NCBI RefSeq assembly: GCF_030463535.1
Contig: NC_132878.1
Coordinates: forward strand, 91,285,507-91,349,506
Source of the DNA: Salminus brasiliensis
Lineage: Eukaryota > Chordata > Actinopteri > Characiformes > Bryconidae
DNA length: 64,000 nucleotides
Reading direction: 5' to 3'
Shown: one piece after another, positions 54,835 through 64,000 of the stretch
How the letters are laid out: the number at the start of each line of letters is the position of its first letter
Numbering within the stretch: position 1 is the first letter of the stretch
The notes under the pieces: model-generated
Told to the model about the DNA's origin: nothing
Seen by the model: only the letters and a program-made list of their open reading frames with translations
The model's database searches: none
Translations under genes and position numbers: made by a program

Positions 54835-54987
54835 GTGGGGACTGTAGGAATAAATACTGACGTAAAATCAATGTGTCAGACGACTGTTCTGTGTGGTTTG
54901 TGACACTGTATGACATGCTGTTATCTATAACATCTCAAAGGTATGGAGTATGAAAACACAGGCTATAAGAGGCTACTGTGGTTTATA

Positions 54988-55097
54988 ACACGTGTGTGTG
55001 AGTGTGTGTTCACTACCAGATGGGTTAAATGCGGAGGACACATTTCGCTGTACAGTCCACACTGTACAGTGACGAATACGTGCACTACCTTTTTTTT
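54988..55097 (+). mobile_element. 3' fragment of S1 SINE
   Basis: gtgtgtgagtgtgtgttcac, gatgggttaaatgcggagga, and tacagtgacgaatacgtgca match the 3' part of the S1 SINE, ending in a T run. It begins exactly where the two 1,147-bp blocks stop matching. Confidence 0.82.
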
Positions 55098-55928
55098 TTT
55101 TTTAAAGTATAGCAAGTCTTTTGATTTATTTCAACTAAAAATCCCAACTGAAGATGAATAATCTTGCATGTCTAATTGGCTGTTAATCTGACAGAAAACA
55201 CTGAAAGTATATTCCTGCAGTATTGCACTAGTGAGAAAATGGTAACTTACTCTTACAATGTTCAACACTGAGGCCAGACAGTCAGCCTTTATAGAAAATA
55301 CAAATGTACATTCAAGTCACCGTAGCCTATGGGCAATGACCACACACGGGTGGTGAGCAAGGGTGGACAGACTTATCATGATTGCATTTTCCAAACAGAA
55401 GGTACACCCTAAAGATCACCATATTTCACTGAAACAGCTCAGGTCACTCATCTAACTCGTCTAAATAAATTAAAACATTTGTTTAGTCTTTAAGTTATGT
55501 TAAAATCATTGTTTAATTAAGAAGTGCATTTTGGTTTTATAGTGTACGAGTATCAAATTCACACACTCTTCCCTCCTCTTACCCCCAATGTAGTCACTCA
55601 GCCCCCCAAAATCATGTTTGGGGTCTGAAGTTTCTTCAGTTTTGAACTGGAGCTATGGGCTGTAGCTAACAAGTAATGAAAGCTAATACACCTCCAGTTA
55701 ACACTGAGTGTGTTGACATTCACACCAGTAATACAATCATAATCGGACTTCAGCAGTTAAGTGCTCATGTAGACATGCTCCAATTTCCAAGATCAGATTA
55801 TAGCTGTTGTAGGAATTCAATAGAGAGCAGGAGTCATCAGACCTTTCACAGCATGTATACTCTCACTCTGACTTTGCCGTTCTATTAGCGCATCTTAAAC
55901 AATCAGATTATTGTGAAAAGGTGTATAT

Positions 55929-55970
<42 letters not shown>

Positions 55971-56409
55971 CTAATATCATTTTTTTATAATAATGAGTGA
56001 AGTTGACATATTTCAAGCCTTTTTAGCTTTACATTTAAACAGTAAAGCTTACAGTTCATAAAAATCAGAAGTCCTTAATCTCACATTATTTGAATATTAA
56101 ATTTCTAGTTTTAATACATGACCAATGAAACAGTATCAACATCAAAAAGGCTCAAATATGTCACTTTATGTGTAATGAATCTAAAAATATATGATGCTTT
56201 ACCTTTTTGAAATGATGTAGACAATTGATTTATTTCACAATATTATACTAACTTAATAAATAATGAACATTAATACATAAACATTTACTCATTTAGCCAG
56301 ACTAATAAATAGCTGATGAATGATCTCCTTTTATTTCAACTTAAAATGTGGCTTAAGTGGCTTAAAAAACTACAGCTTTTTAAATTGGTGGATGAATCCG
56401 CACACAGAA
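55098..56409. other. Intergenic between the two 1,147-bp blocks
   Basis: Contains (TA)n at 55929-55966. No gene or other repeat recognised. Confidence 0.4.
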
Positions 56410-56741
56410 CAGCTGCGTTCCGAAGCCTAGGTCGCTGCTGAGGTGAGGGGGTCCTCGGTAGGACTGTCCTATGAAAACTCCTTCTTAGCATCCTATTGGT
56501 CACACAGATGAAACAGTCTAACCAGGCTGTGTGGTGATGTCACTGGAAAGGTCCCGCCTCTTGCAATTGTGGCGGGACGCTTGTGTGCTTTTTCATTTCT
56601 TCATGGAAGTGAATTATAATTATAAAAACTAACATTTTTAGATGAGCTCTGCTCTGGAGGCTTTATTTCCCTTTATTTTTTTTTATTTTTCCCCACATTG
56701 GATGAACACAGAGAACTGTGGGTAATCGAGGGCTGGGACAA
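56410..56741. mobile_element. Partial element with related inverted-repeat end
   Basis: Starts cagctgcgttccgaagccta, closely matching the reverse complement of the right end of the element at 53846-54834. The other end is not evident; it abuts the second 1,147-bp block. Confidence 0.4.
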
Positions 56742-57888
56742 ATACATCAGTTGCGTCCTTTAAATCGCTTCAAGTCTAGGCTGCATTTCTGCATTTCTCC
56801 TGTACATCCCGGGAACTGCTGGACTTAAAAACGATCTTGCCATCTCCTTTGAGAACTCACTGGTCATTCCATCTACAGAAGCTCGAAGCCTTGGTGTAGT
56901 CATGGATGATCAGGTCATGTTACAAACGTAACTCGGTCATGCAGATTTCTCCTGTACAACATCGGGAGAATTCGACCATTCCTCTCTAGAGAGTCGCCCA
57001 GGTGCTCGTTCAGTCTCTCGACACTTCAAGACTTGACTACTGCAACTCTCTTCTGGCTGGTCTCCTTCTGCGCACCATCAGGCCCCTGCAACTCATCCAG
57101 AATGCAGCGGCACGGGTCGTCTTCAACGTTCCTAAATTCAGCCATGTCACTCCACTGCTGCGTTCTCTCCACTGGCTTCCTGTAGCTGCTGCCCGCATCA
57201 GATTCAAAACCCTGACACTGGCCTACAAAGCCCAGAACAGACCAGCCAGCCCCTCCATACTTGATGGCAATGGTCAAAAGCCGATCCGCACCAAGAGCCC
57301 TTCCAGCTTCAAGTACGGCTCGACTCGACCCGCCATCCCTCAAAATCCACGGCAGACAAGAGTACAGGCTTTTTCTGTCTTGCACCAAAGTGGTGGAACG
57401 AGCTTCCCCTGGGTGTCCAAGACGCTCACTGTCTTTAAACCCAGACTGAAGACCCTCCTCTTCTGAGAATACTTGGGTGAATAGCAGAGTACTATGGTCA
57501 CCTTACTGACTTGTGTTTAGTAGAGTCTAAACTTAGAGGTATCTTTGAATTATTAGCCTTTTCAAACTAGCTGAAGTTTTTCTTGGGTAAATAGCAAAGC
57601 ACTTTTGTAAGTTGCTCTGGATAAGAGCGTCTGCTAAATGCCGTAGATGTAAATGTAAATTTCTAGGCTGTATACAAAGGGTACTTGATGTAGCAGCCGA
57701 GAAATGCAGCCTAGGCTTTGGAACGCAGCTAATGTGTGGGGACTGTAGGAATAAATACTGACGTAAAATCAATGTGTCAGACGACTGTTCTGTGTGGTTT
57801 GTGACACTGTATGACATGCTGTTATCTATAACATCTCAAAGGTATGGAGTATGAAAACACAGGCTATAAGAGGCTACTGTGGTTTATA
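56742..57888. repeat. 1,147-bp block, copy 2
   Basis: Second copy of 53841-54987. Left context is gggctgggacaa, right context is tacatttaaaatac, both different from copy 1. Confidence 0.92.
56861..57658 (+). mobile_element. L2-type LINE fragment (3' end), copy 2
   Basis: Same L2 fragment as at 53960-54757, with the same frame changes, confirming that the damage predates the duplication. Confidence 0.88.
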
Positions 57889-58129
57889 TACATTTAAAAT
57901 ACTAATGTCCATTTCTGATGAACAGGCCCAACAGTATGTTATACAGTGTGGGACAGCACATTTGCAGGTCTGCAGAACTGTTCGAAAATCTACATGGACT
58001 CTTATTACCACCATCAACTATCATTACTCTCATTACTCTTTATATCACTGCTATGATTATATTAAGTTATACTATACAATGATTACTGTGATTATCATAT
58101 TATGATAATGTTGCACGCCTGAGCAGTAG
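57889..58129. other. Intergenic, no gene recognised
   Basis: AT-rich, with a run of att/ctctt words. Nothing identified. Confidence 0.35.
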
Positions 58130-58262
58130 AACTTCTGACCAGAGGAGGATGGGTCGGGTCCCCCTTGTGAGCTTTGGTTCCTTCCAAGGTTTCTTCCTCC
58201 AGCTCTAAGAGAGAGTTTCCTTGCCACTGTGGCCTTTGGCTGCTCACTGGGGGTCTTAGGTT
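58130..58262 (-). repeat. R2 repeat fragment, antisense
   Basis: The reverse complement reads cccagtgagcagccaaaggc, cacagtggcaaggaaactct, agctggaggaagaaaccttg, then cccatcctcctctggtcaga. This matches 40687-40785. Confidence 0.75.
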
Positions 58263-59518
58263 TTCATTCAAGGATTCAAGGAGACTTTATTGTCACCATT
58301 ACTAACAAAACTTGCCCTGGGGGGTAACATCCATGAGCAAGCTGTAATGAGTTACAGTGCTGTACAGCACACTAAAGAAGAGAAAACATCCAAAGGGCAC
58401 TGGCATCTATGCTGGAGAACAGCTCCCACCTCATGCATAAGACACTGGCAGCACTGGGCAGCTCCTTAAGTGACAGGCTGCTTCATCCCAAGTGTGGGAA
58501 GGAGCGGTATCGCAGGTCAACCAGCACTGCTCCCAGCGGACCACATACACACACACTTAAACTACACACACATGTTCAGGGAATAGAGGTCCCTCAATAT
58601 AAAAATACAATGTGCCCCCCCCCCAACACACACACACACATTTGCAATCATCTGTAAATAATCTGTAAATAATGCTGTTATTGTTTTTATTTACTTCTAT
58701 TATTTATATTGTGTATTTAGTGGTAATATATCTACGTTCTTGCATCTGAGTGTCTCGCTATCCTTTTTCTGCTGTAACAGTCTTTATCGTGGTTGCTATG
58801 GTAATCCAGGTTGTTTCTGTGGTGTTGCAACGTGTCTTCTTATGTTGCTGATTTCTTGTCTTGATTCAGTAAAGCTGCTTTGTGAAAACACCAGTTGTAA
58901 AAGGCACTTTATAAATATATTAGATTTATATGATCTCAGTAAGATCTAGTGCTAAAGTAAAAAAAGCACACTTCAAATACCAAGTATTTCCAGGCTTCCT
59001 GAATTCCTGAAAATCTTTGCTGAACTATCCCTTTAACCCTTCTGTTTTTTTTTTGTTCTTTAGCTAAGTTGGTTGCCTCCACATGCTCTGATGCATGCTC
59101 TATATCTTCAAAAACACAGTGCCTTGTTTTGTCTAGGCCTTTCACACTGTACGAGTGTGGAGGGTTGGAGCAGCTCTGAGGAGGCTGTGTAATGAATTAT
59201 TGAATTTTAGTCACAGTGTTTGAGAGAGACGCGTTTGGCTCACATCACTCAGCGTACAAGAAACACCATCATATGACAGTCTGCAGGCAGCAGCATGAGA
59301 GCGTTAAAGGAGGGCAGCTTTCAAATCAAATAAAAACTGTCTGATTCATGCATCGGTGTGTTGCACAACTAATAATGATGCGCCTCAGGATCAAGTCCTT
59401 AAACCTCTTTTCCTTGTTTACGACAAATAGCAGAAGAGGTGTAGCCGTGTAGTAAAAGAAGACGTTCTATTTTAACTGCATTGAAACTGTAATACTGTAA
59501 TATGTGCAGAGTGGGCGT
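58263..59518. repeat. Unit 1 of a local repeat series plus unique sequence
   Basis: 58294-58390 (ccattactaacaaaacttgc, gagcaagctgtaatgagtta, cacactaaagaagag) recurs at 59520-59615. 58786-58830 (gttgctatggtaatccaggt, tgtttctgtggtgttgc) recurs at about 59770 and 60325. A poly-C/CA tract is at 58613-58642. 58950-59500 is unique with no gene. Confidence 0.6.
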
Positions 59519-59519
59519 C

Positions 59520-60560
59520 GCCATTACTAACAAAAGATGCCTGGGGCGTTGCATCCATGAGCAAGCTGTAATGAGTTACAGTGCTGCACAGCACACTAAA
59601 GAAGAGGAAACACCTGAAGGACCTCAAAATAGCGCCACCTTCTCAAACACACCTGTTTACACACCTATCAGACCTAGATGTTTAAACAGTACAGGTTAAA
59701 CCAGGGCAGTTCATTTCCTGAAGAAAACCCAACTAGAGTGGTTCACACTATCAGGCAGTTGCTATGTAGTTACTATGGTAATCCAAGTTGTTTCTGTGGT
59801 GCTGCTAAGTGCCTGCAGTGGTGTTGCAAGGTTGAGGTTGTGTTGCTAATTGCTTGCTATATATATGTTATTGTATTACAAGGTGATTGTTATGGTATTT
59901 TAGGTGGTTGCCACGATTTTCCTTATTGGTTGCTAGGCAATTGCTTTACTATCCCAAGAGGTTGTTATGGTGTTGCTAGACGGTTTCCATGGTGTTGGTA
60001 AGTGTTTGCAAAGTGGTTGCAATGGTGTTGCTAGGTGGTGCCTGTGGTCTCAAAGGTAGTTGTTTTGGTGTTGATAAGTGGATGCTATGGTATCTTAGGT
60101 GTTTGCTATGGTCTTGATAAGTGGCTGCTATAGTGCTGCTAAGCGGTTGCTATGGTATCACAAGGACCTCAGAATAGCTCCACTTTCTCAAACACACCTG
60201 TTTACACACCTGTCAGACCAGTGTATAAACAGTACAGGTTAAACTAGGGCAGTTCATTTCCTGAAGAAAACACTGAATGATCTTGCAGCTAAAGTGGTTC
60301 ACTCTATCAGGCAGTTGCTACGTGGTTACTATGGTAATCTAGGTTGTTTCTATGGTGCTGCAAAGTGGTTGTAGTGGTCTTGTAAGGTTGTTTCTTTGTT
60401 AGCTGGTTACTGTGTTATCCCAGGTGGTTGCTATGGTGCTGCTTAGTGGTTGCTGTGGTGTTGCTAGGTGGTTGTTAGGGTGTAACTAGGTGGCTGTTGT
60501 AGTGTTGTTAAATAGTTGCTGTGGTTTCCCAGCTGGTTGCTATGGTTATTATGTTCTTGA
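59520..60560. repeat. GGTTGCTATGG-type short-repeat array with duplicated 110-bp blocks
   Basis: Dozens of degenerate tggttgctatggtgttgcta units. The block at 59619-59730 (ctcaaacacacctgtttaca, gtacaggttaaac, gggcagttcatttcctgaag) recurs at 60166-60275, so the array was duplicated with a period of about 547 bp. The complement, TAGCAACCACC, occurs at 48106-48556. Confidence 0.82.
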
Positions 60561-60619
60561 TAGATGTTACTATGGTGATGTTACTGCCTCTGCTTCTCTT
60601 GATGGCCCAATTTTACTAA

Positions 60620-60740
60620 ACCTCTACTTGGCAAGGGGGGGTTTGGGGGGAGTCTGGCTTTGTGTCCCATCACCTCGAAGCCCCCCAGAACTCTAGCCCA
60701 AAGTTCTCCTAAGCAAGCGTGGTCCGCACTTCGCAAAATA
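60620..60740. repeat. Dispersed repeat related to 43085-43190
   Basis: ctacttggcaaggggggg, gtcccatcacctcgaagccc and cgtggtccgcacttcgcaaa match the other copy in order. Confidence 0.55.
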
Positions 60741-61764
60741 ATTCTTATTGAATTACAAGGTGATTGTTATGGTTGTCATGATATTGCTTAGTGGTTTCTA
60801 GGGTTTTGCTAAGTGATTGCTAGGCAATTGCTATAGATTTCCATAGCAATAGATCGCTAGCCCATTTCTTTGGTGTTACTGTAAGTGTTTGCAAGGTATA
60901 GCAACCATAACTAATGGTAAAGCAGAGTACACTACACTTTGGAGTTCTTCAAAAGAGTTCTTCAAAGTAATGCCATCAAAGACGCACATCTGATTCATCT
61001 GTGGTTTCTTTAATAACCATCCACTGAACCAAACACGGCTTCTGTGTCAGAGCTCCAGCAAACCCGCTTTGGCACTTTAACTTGTCTAGCCAAACAGAAA
61101 TCTACCTGTACCTGTCCCAAAACCGGTCTATACTGACTGTTGACAAGTAAACCATGTGATCTGGGCCTCAAGGGACTCTTATCTGGAACTCAGTGATTCA
61201 TTCCGAACCTAATCCTACTGAAGCAGGGCTGAAAGAAAGAGTGCCGATGAGCCCAGCACTGACAAAAGCACAAAAAACACAGACATGCCTGTGGTATTGA
61301 CTGAAGCTCCTCGGATATCTGCCTTTGTCTGGGAATCACTCGCTGATCCCTGCTCTCCAACCACTGAAAACTGGCACCTGTAACAGAAACCCATTATTCT
61401 GGGTGGGATGGAAAGCATGCTGTAATTATAGCAGGTGTTTCCATTTAATGGGATTGCTCCATGGCCATAAAGTGTGTATGTCTATGTCTTATTCACTCTT
61501 ATACAGTTTAAAAATAACAAAAAAGGAAAGGCCCCAAAGCAAATGTTTGGACACTCTGCAACCTGCAGATTTCCAATGATGTTAAGGCAAGTTTAGCAAG
61601 TCCCCCGAGTGCCATCTGGTGGTGGTGGACTGGAAGCAGTCTTCCTGATAGAGCATCCTAAAACCAGTTCAGTGAAGTAGTCAGTGGTTAATGGAGCAAA
61701 CATGTTTAGAGTGTAAAGCTTTTTTTTTAGTTTTGGACTAATCTTAAGTAATCTCAGAAGCTGG
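60741..61764. other. Intergenic; short Tc1-like fragment
   Basis: A piece at 61500-61562 (taacaaaaaaggaaaggccc, aaagcaaatgtttggacact) belongs to the same fish Tc1-like family as 15289-15920. Otherwise no gene or repeat recognised. Confidence 0.45.
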
Positions 61765-61965
61765 ACATCCAGCATGACCAGCATCACCAAGCTGGGCGAC
61801 CAGCATAACCAAGCTTGACCAAAATCAAACACAAAACATACTATACTTGTTAAGAGCTGGTTGACCAGCAGGCTTGCCAGTATAGGGTATGTTTTCATCA
61901 GGATGACCAGCTTTCAAACCACATTGACCATCAGTGGTCAGCTTAGACCACCCGGAACCATGGCC
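61765..61965. repeat. GACCAGC-rich short-repeat block
   Basis: Repeated gaccagcat/accaagctt/gaccagctt words on both strands, including catgaccagcatcaccaag and ggttgaccagcaggc. A smaller cluster is at 63805-63855. Confidence 0.5.
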
Positions 61966-62164
61966 GAAGCCATGGTCTTCATACTCAGAACGCATGAACC
62001 ATCACAGGTTGTGAGTAATTAATGTGATTGTGCTGCAATAATGCAGGGCTGTAATAACACAATTAAATGAGCCATTACATTCGACATCACACCCTTAATC
62101 CTTATTTACAATCTGTACAGTCTGACAGGTTGGATTTAGGAGGGCTGTATCAGAGGACTATCTC
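61966..62164. other. Intergenic, no gene recognised
   Basis: Nothing identified. Confidence 0.35.
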
Positions 62165-63302
62165 AGAATCAGAATCTGTTTATTTCACCAAGTATGTTAC
62201 ACATACAAGGAATTTGTCTTGGTGAGAGCAACACGTATGACAAGTAACAAAAACACAGAACACAGATTATTTACAGTATTAATCTAAAGGAAAATTACAC
62301 TAAACAATAAATAGGGTAGGGGATAAATTAAAAAGTAAAAAGTACTAAAGGTAATAAAGAGCTGATATTTACAGAGAGAGAACATCTGTACAGTGTGCAA
62401 ATAGTCATAGTGCAAATAGGCAGAGTGCAAAATAGCTGTTCAGTCCGGTTTGGTACAGTTCAGTTGTATGTTTTGAGGTTTACAGTGGGAGGTGTTCACT
62501 GTGGTTGAGGAGCACTACAGCTTTGGGGAAGAAGCTGTTAGCATGACGTGTTGTGCTGGTTTTGATGGACCGCAGTCTTCTACCATAGGGGAGTGTCTGG
62601 AAGAGGAGGTGTCCAGGATGTGAGGGGTCAGATGTAATCTTGCCAGCCCGCTTCCTCACCCTGCTAGTGTACATCTGCTGAAGTGATGGCAGGTTACATC
62701 CAATGATCCTCTCTGCTGTCCTGATGATGCGCTGGAGTTTGGCTCTTTCTTGTAAGGTGGAGAAACCAAACCAGATAGTTATGGAGGCTGTGAGAATGGA
62801 CTCGTGTCATGATCGCTGTGTAGAACTGGATCATCAGGGTCTGTGGCAGGTTGAATTTCTTGAGCTGTCTCAAGAAGAACATTCGTTGTTGAGCTTTCTT
62901 GATGATAGAGATGGTGTTTTTCTCCTATTTCAAGTCTCTGGAGATGGTGGTGCCCAGGAACTTGAGTGAATCCACCATGGATACTGCAATGTTGTTGATG
63001 TGGAGGGGGGGGTGGATTGCGTCGGAAGTCCACCACCATCTCTACAGTCTTTTCTGTGTTTAGCCGCAGGTGGTTGTTGCTGCACCTGGACACCAGCTGC
63101 TCAATTCCCTTTCTGTAGGCAGACTCATCACCGTTGGCTATGAGGCCCACCAGAGTGGAGTCATCTGCAAATTTCAGGATCTTTACAGCTGGATCTTTGA
63201 AGACACAGTCATCAGTGTAGAGGCTGAAGAGAAGGGGTGAAAGAACACAACACTGTGGGACTCCAGTACTGAGTGTCCGGAGGTCTGAAGTGTGCTTCCC
63301 CA
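62165..63302 (-). mobile_element. Rex/CR1-group LINE fragment, antisense
   Basis: Minus-strand frames include the catalytic F-A-D-D box near 63158-63180 (KFADDST). They continue as GIEQLVSRCSNNHLRLNTEK and VEMVVDFRRNP, then MFFLRQLKKFNLPQ and a C-terminal RKRAGKITSDPSHPGHLLF and LPYGRRLRSI. The reading frame shifts at least twice between these pieces. The element ends in a TTCTGATTCTGA-like tail at 62165. It matches the Rex1/Babar- and CR1-like non-LTR retrotransposons of fish; the exact clade is uncertain. 5' truncated. Confidence 0.8.
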
Positions 63303-63306
63303 GCCA

Positions 63307-63518
63307 CCCTTTTTTTTATCTTATTTTTTACCCAAATTGGACCACCAATTACCCAACCTGTACATTCTCTCCCAACCCAATCACCATCTACCCACCCTGG
63401 AGAGGCCAGGGCTCCGCCTGCTGATGGCTAGCAGCATGACCTTGCCATTCTCTGATCCTGGCCAAGCAGCAAACCTCTGATCATTGCTACAGCGCCTTAG
63501 TCTGCTGGACCACCTGTA
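63307..63518 (-). mobile_element. tRNA-derived SINE (family S2), copy 4, antisense
   Basis: The reverse complement has ggtggtccagcagactaagg, catgctgctagccatcagca, ccagggtgggtagatggt and acaggttgggtaattggtgg, then an A/T-rich tail. It matches 51996-52370 with the middle deleted. It abuts the LINE fragment. Confidence 0.7.
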
Positions 63519-64000
63519 GCCCATCTGTACCTTTCTGTATATATGAGTATGTCTACTCAGGCTACATATGGATATGTAGTATTCATACCTGCACAAGTAC
63601 AGAATTCTACATCTCTCATCTCTCTGCCTCTGCTCTTAATTACTTGTAGTACTTTATTCTATGTATTGTTTCATGTACTTTTCTCTCCTCCGTTTACATG
63701 TCATACTTGTGTTGCTCTCACCAAGTAAAATTCCACCAGGTCACCAGGTGTACTACAGAAGTAAACTCAACCGACATCTGATAGGTCTTTTGAAGAAAAA
63801 GCCCTGGTTAAACTGGTCAAGTTGGTTGATCAGCTAAGCCCTGACCAGCAGGTATGTTTTTCTTTGAGTTTGATGGTTTAGATAAATGACCGTAGAACAT
63901 GGACAGTGCATCATCTCTCAAAAGCCACTGAAAAAGCTCAGAAACACTGTAGGTCTAGCGCCTCTACTGGCTGGTTGCAGTATGTTGAGTAGCTCTGCCC
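63519..64000. other. Intergenic, no gene recognised
   Basis: A 63700-63740 stretch (tgttgctctcaccaagtaaa) resembles the 3' region of the adjacent LINE in the other orientation. Otherwise nothing identified. Confidence 0.4.

Larger units (their letters stand above)
53841..54987. repeat. 1,147-bp block, copy 1
   Basis: From atacatcagttgcgtccttt to ctactgtggtttata, apparently identical base for base to 56742-57888 in the portions I compared, including four open frames identical in translation. Offset is 2,901 bp. It contains an L2 fragment enclosed by inverted-repeat ends. Confidence 0.92.

Noticed and set aside
53841..57888. LTR retrotransposon with 1,147-bp LTRs
   Set aside because: No TG...CA ends, no primer-binding site, no gag/pol in the 1.75 kb between, and an L2 fragment lies inside each repeat.

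Overview
The window looks like teleost fish nuclear DNA, probably from an otophysan or characiform-like fish (inferred from repeat content only). It is AT-rich and saturated with microsatellites, tRNA-derived SINEs, L2- and Rex/CR1-type LINE remnants, Tc1/mariner elements and small terminal-inverted-repeat elements (MITEs). Only two convincing host protein-coding genes are present. Both belong to the teleost rapunzel (rpz) family, lie on the + strand, and sit in tandem about 7.7 kb apart.

Layout. 0-25 kb is gene-poor. It holds a 0.6-kb MITE-like element, copies of a recurrent 0.5-kb MITE (here called MITE-1), three minisatellites, duplicated blocks ending in microsatellites, an antisense L2 fragment, SINEs, a Tc1-like non-autonomous fragment, and an antisense BEL/Pao-like retroelement relic at 22.1-24.3 kb. 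25.2-28.8 kb holds the first rapunzel-like gene: a TATA box, a probable untranslated exon with a GTAAGC donor, a 1.6-kb intron, and a single coding exon of 393 codons. 28.8-37.2 kb holds the second: a probable untranslated exon ending at 28999, a second untranslated exon at 34678-34742, and a single coding exon of 394 codons. Its introns are filled with MITE-1 copies, a GTGGCCAC-rich array, a series of 0.2-0.26-kb repeats, and an L2 3' tail lying about 60 bp before the coding-exon acceptor.

37-64 kb is again repeat-dominated. It holds a pair of a second MITE family (MITE-2), tRNA-derived SINEs, a pair of 0.6-0.9-kb dispersed repeats, and a 1,616-bp Tc1/mariner element with 214-bp inverted repeats and a full-length transposase frame broken by one stop codon. 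It also holds two apparently identical 1,147-bp blocks carrying an L2 fragment inside inverted-repeat termini, a GGTTGCTATGG-type array, and an antisense Rex/CR1-like LINE fragment.

The two rapunzel-like proteins align end to end: an N-terminal helical region, a coiled-coil-like segment, a hydrophobic segment at residue 183, a KYDW block at residue 266 and a C-terminal domain. They are tandem duplicates. Apart from them the window records successive transposon insertions and local duplications. No multigene pathway and no clearly novel genetic system is evident. The most unusual items are the compact rapunzel tandem with its inferred 5' exons, the near-intact Tc1 element, and the identical L2-bearing duplication.
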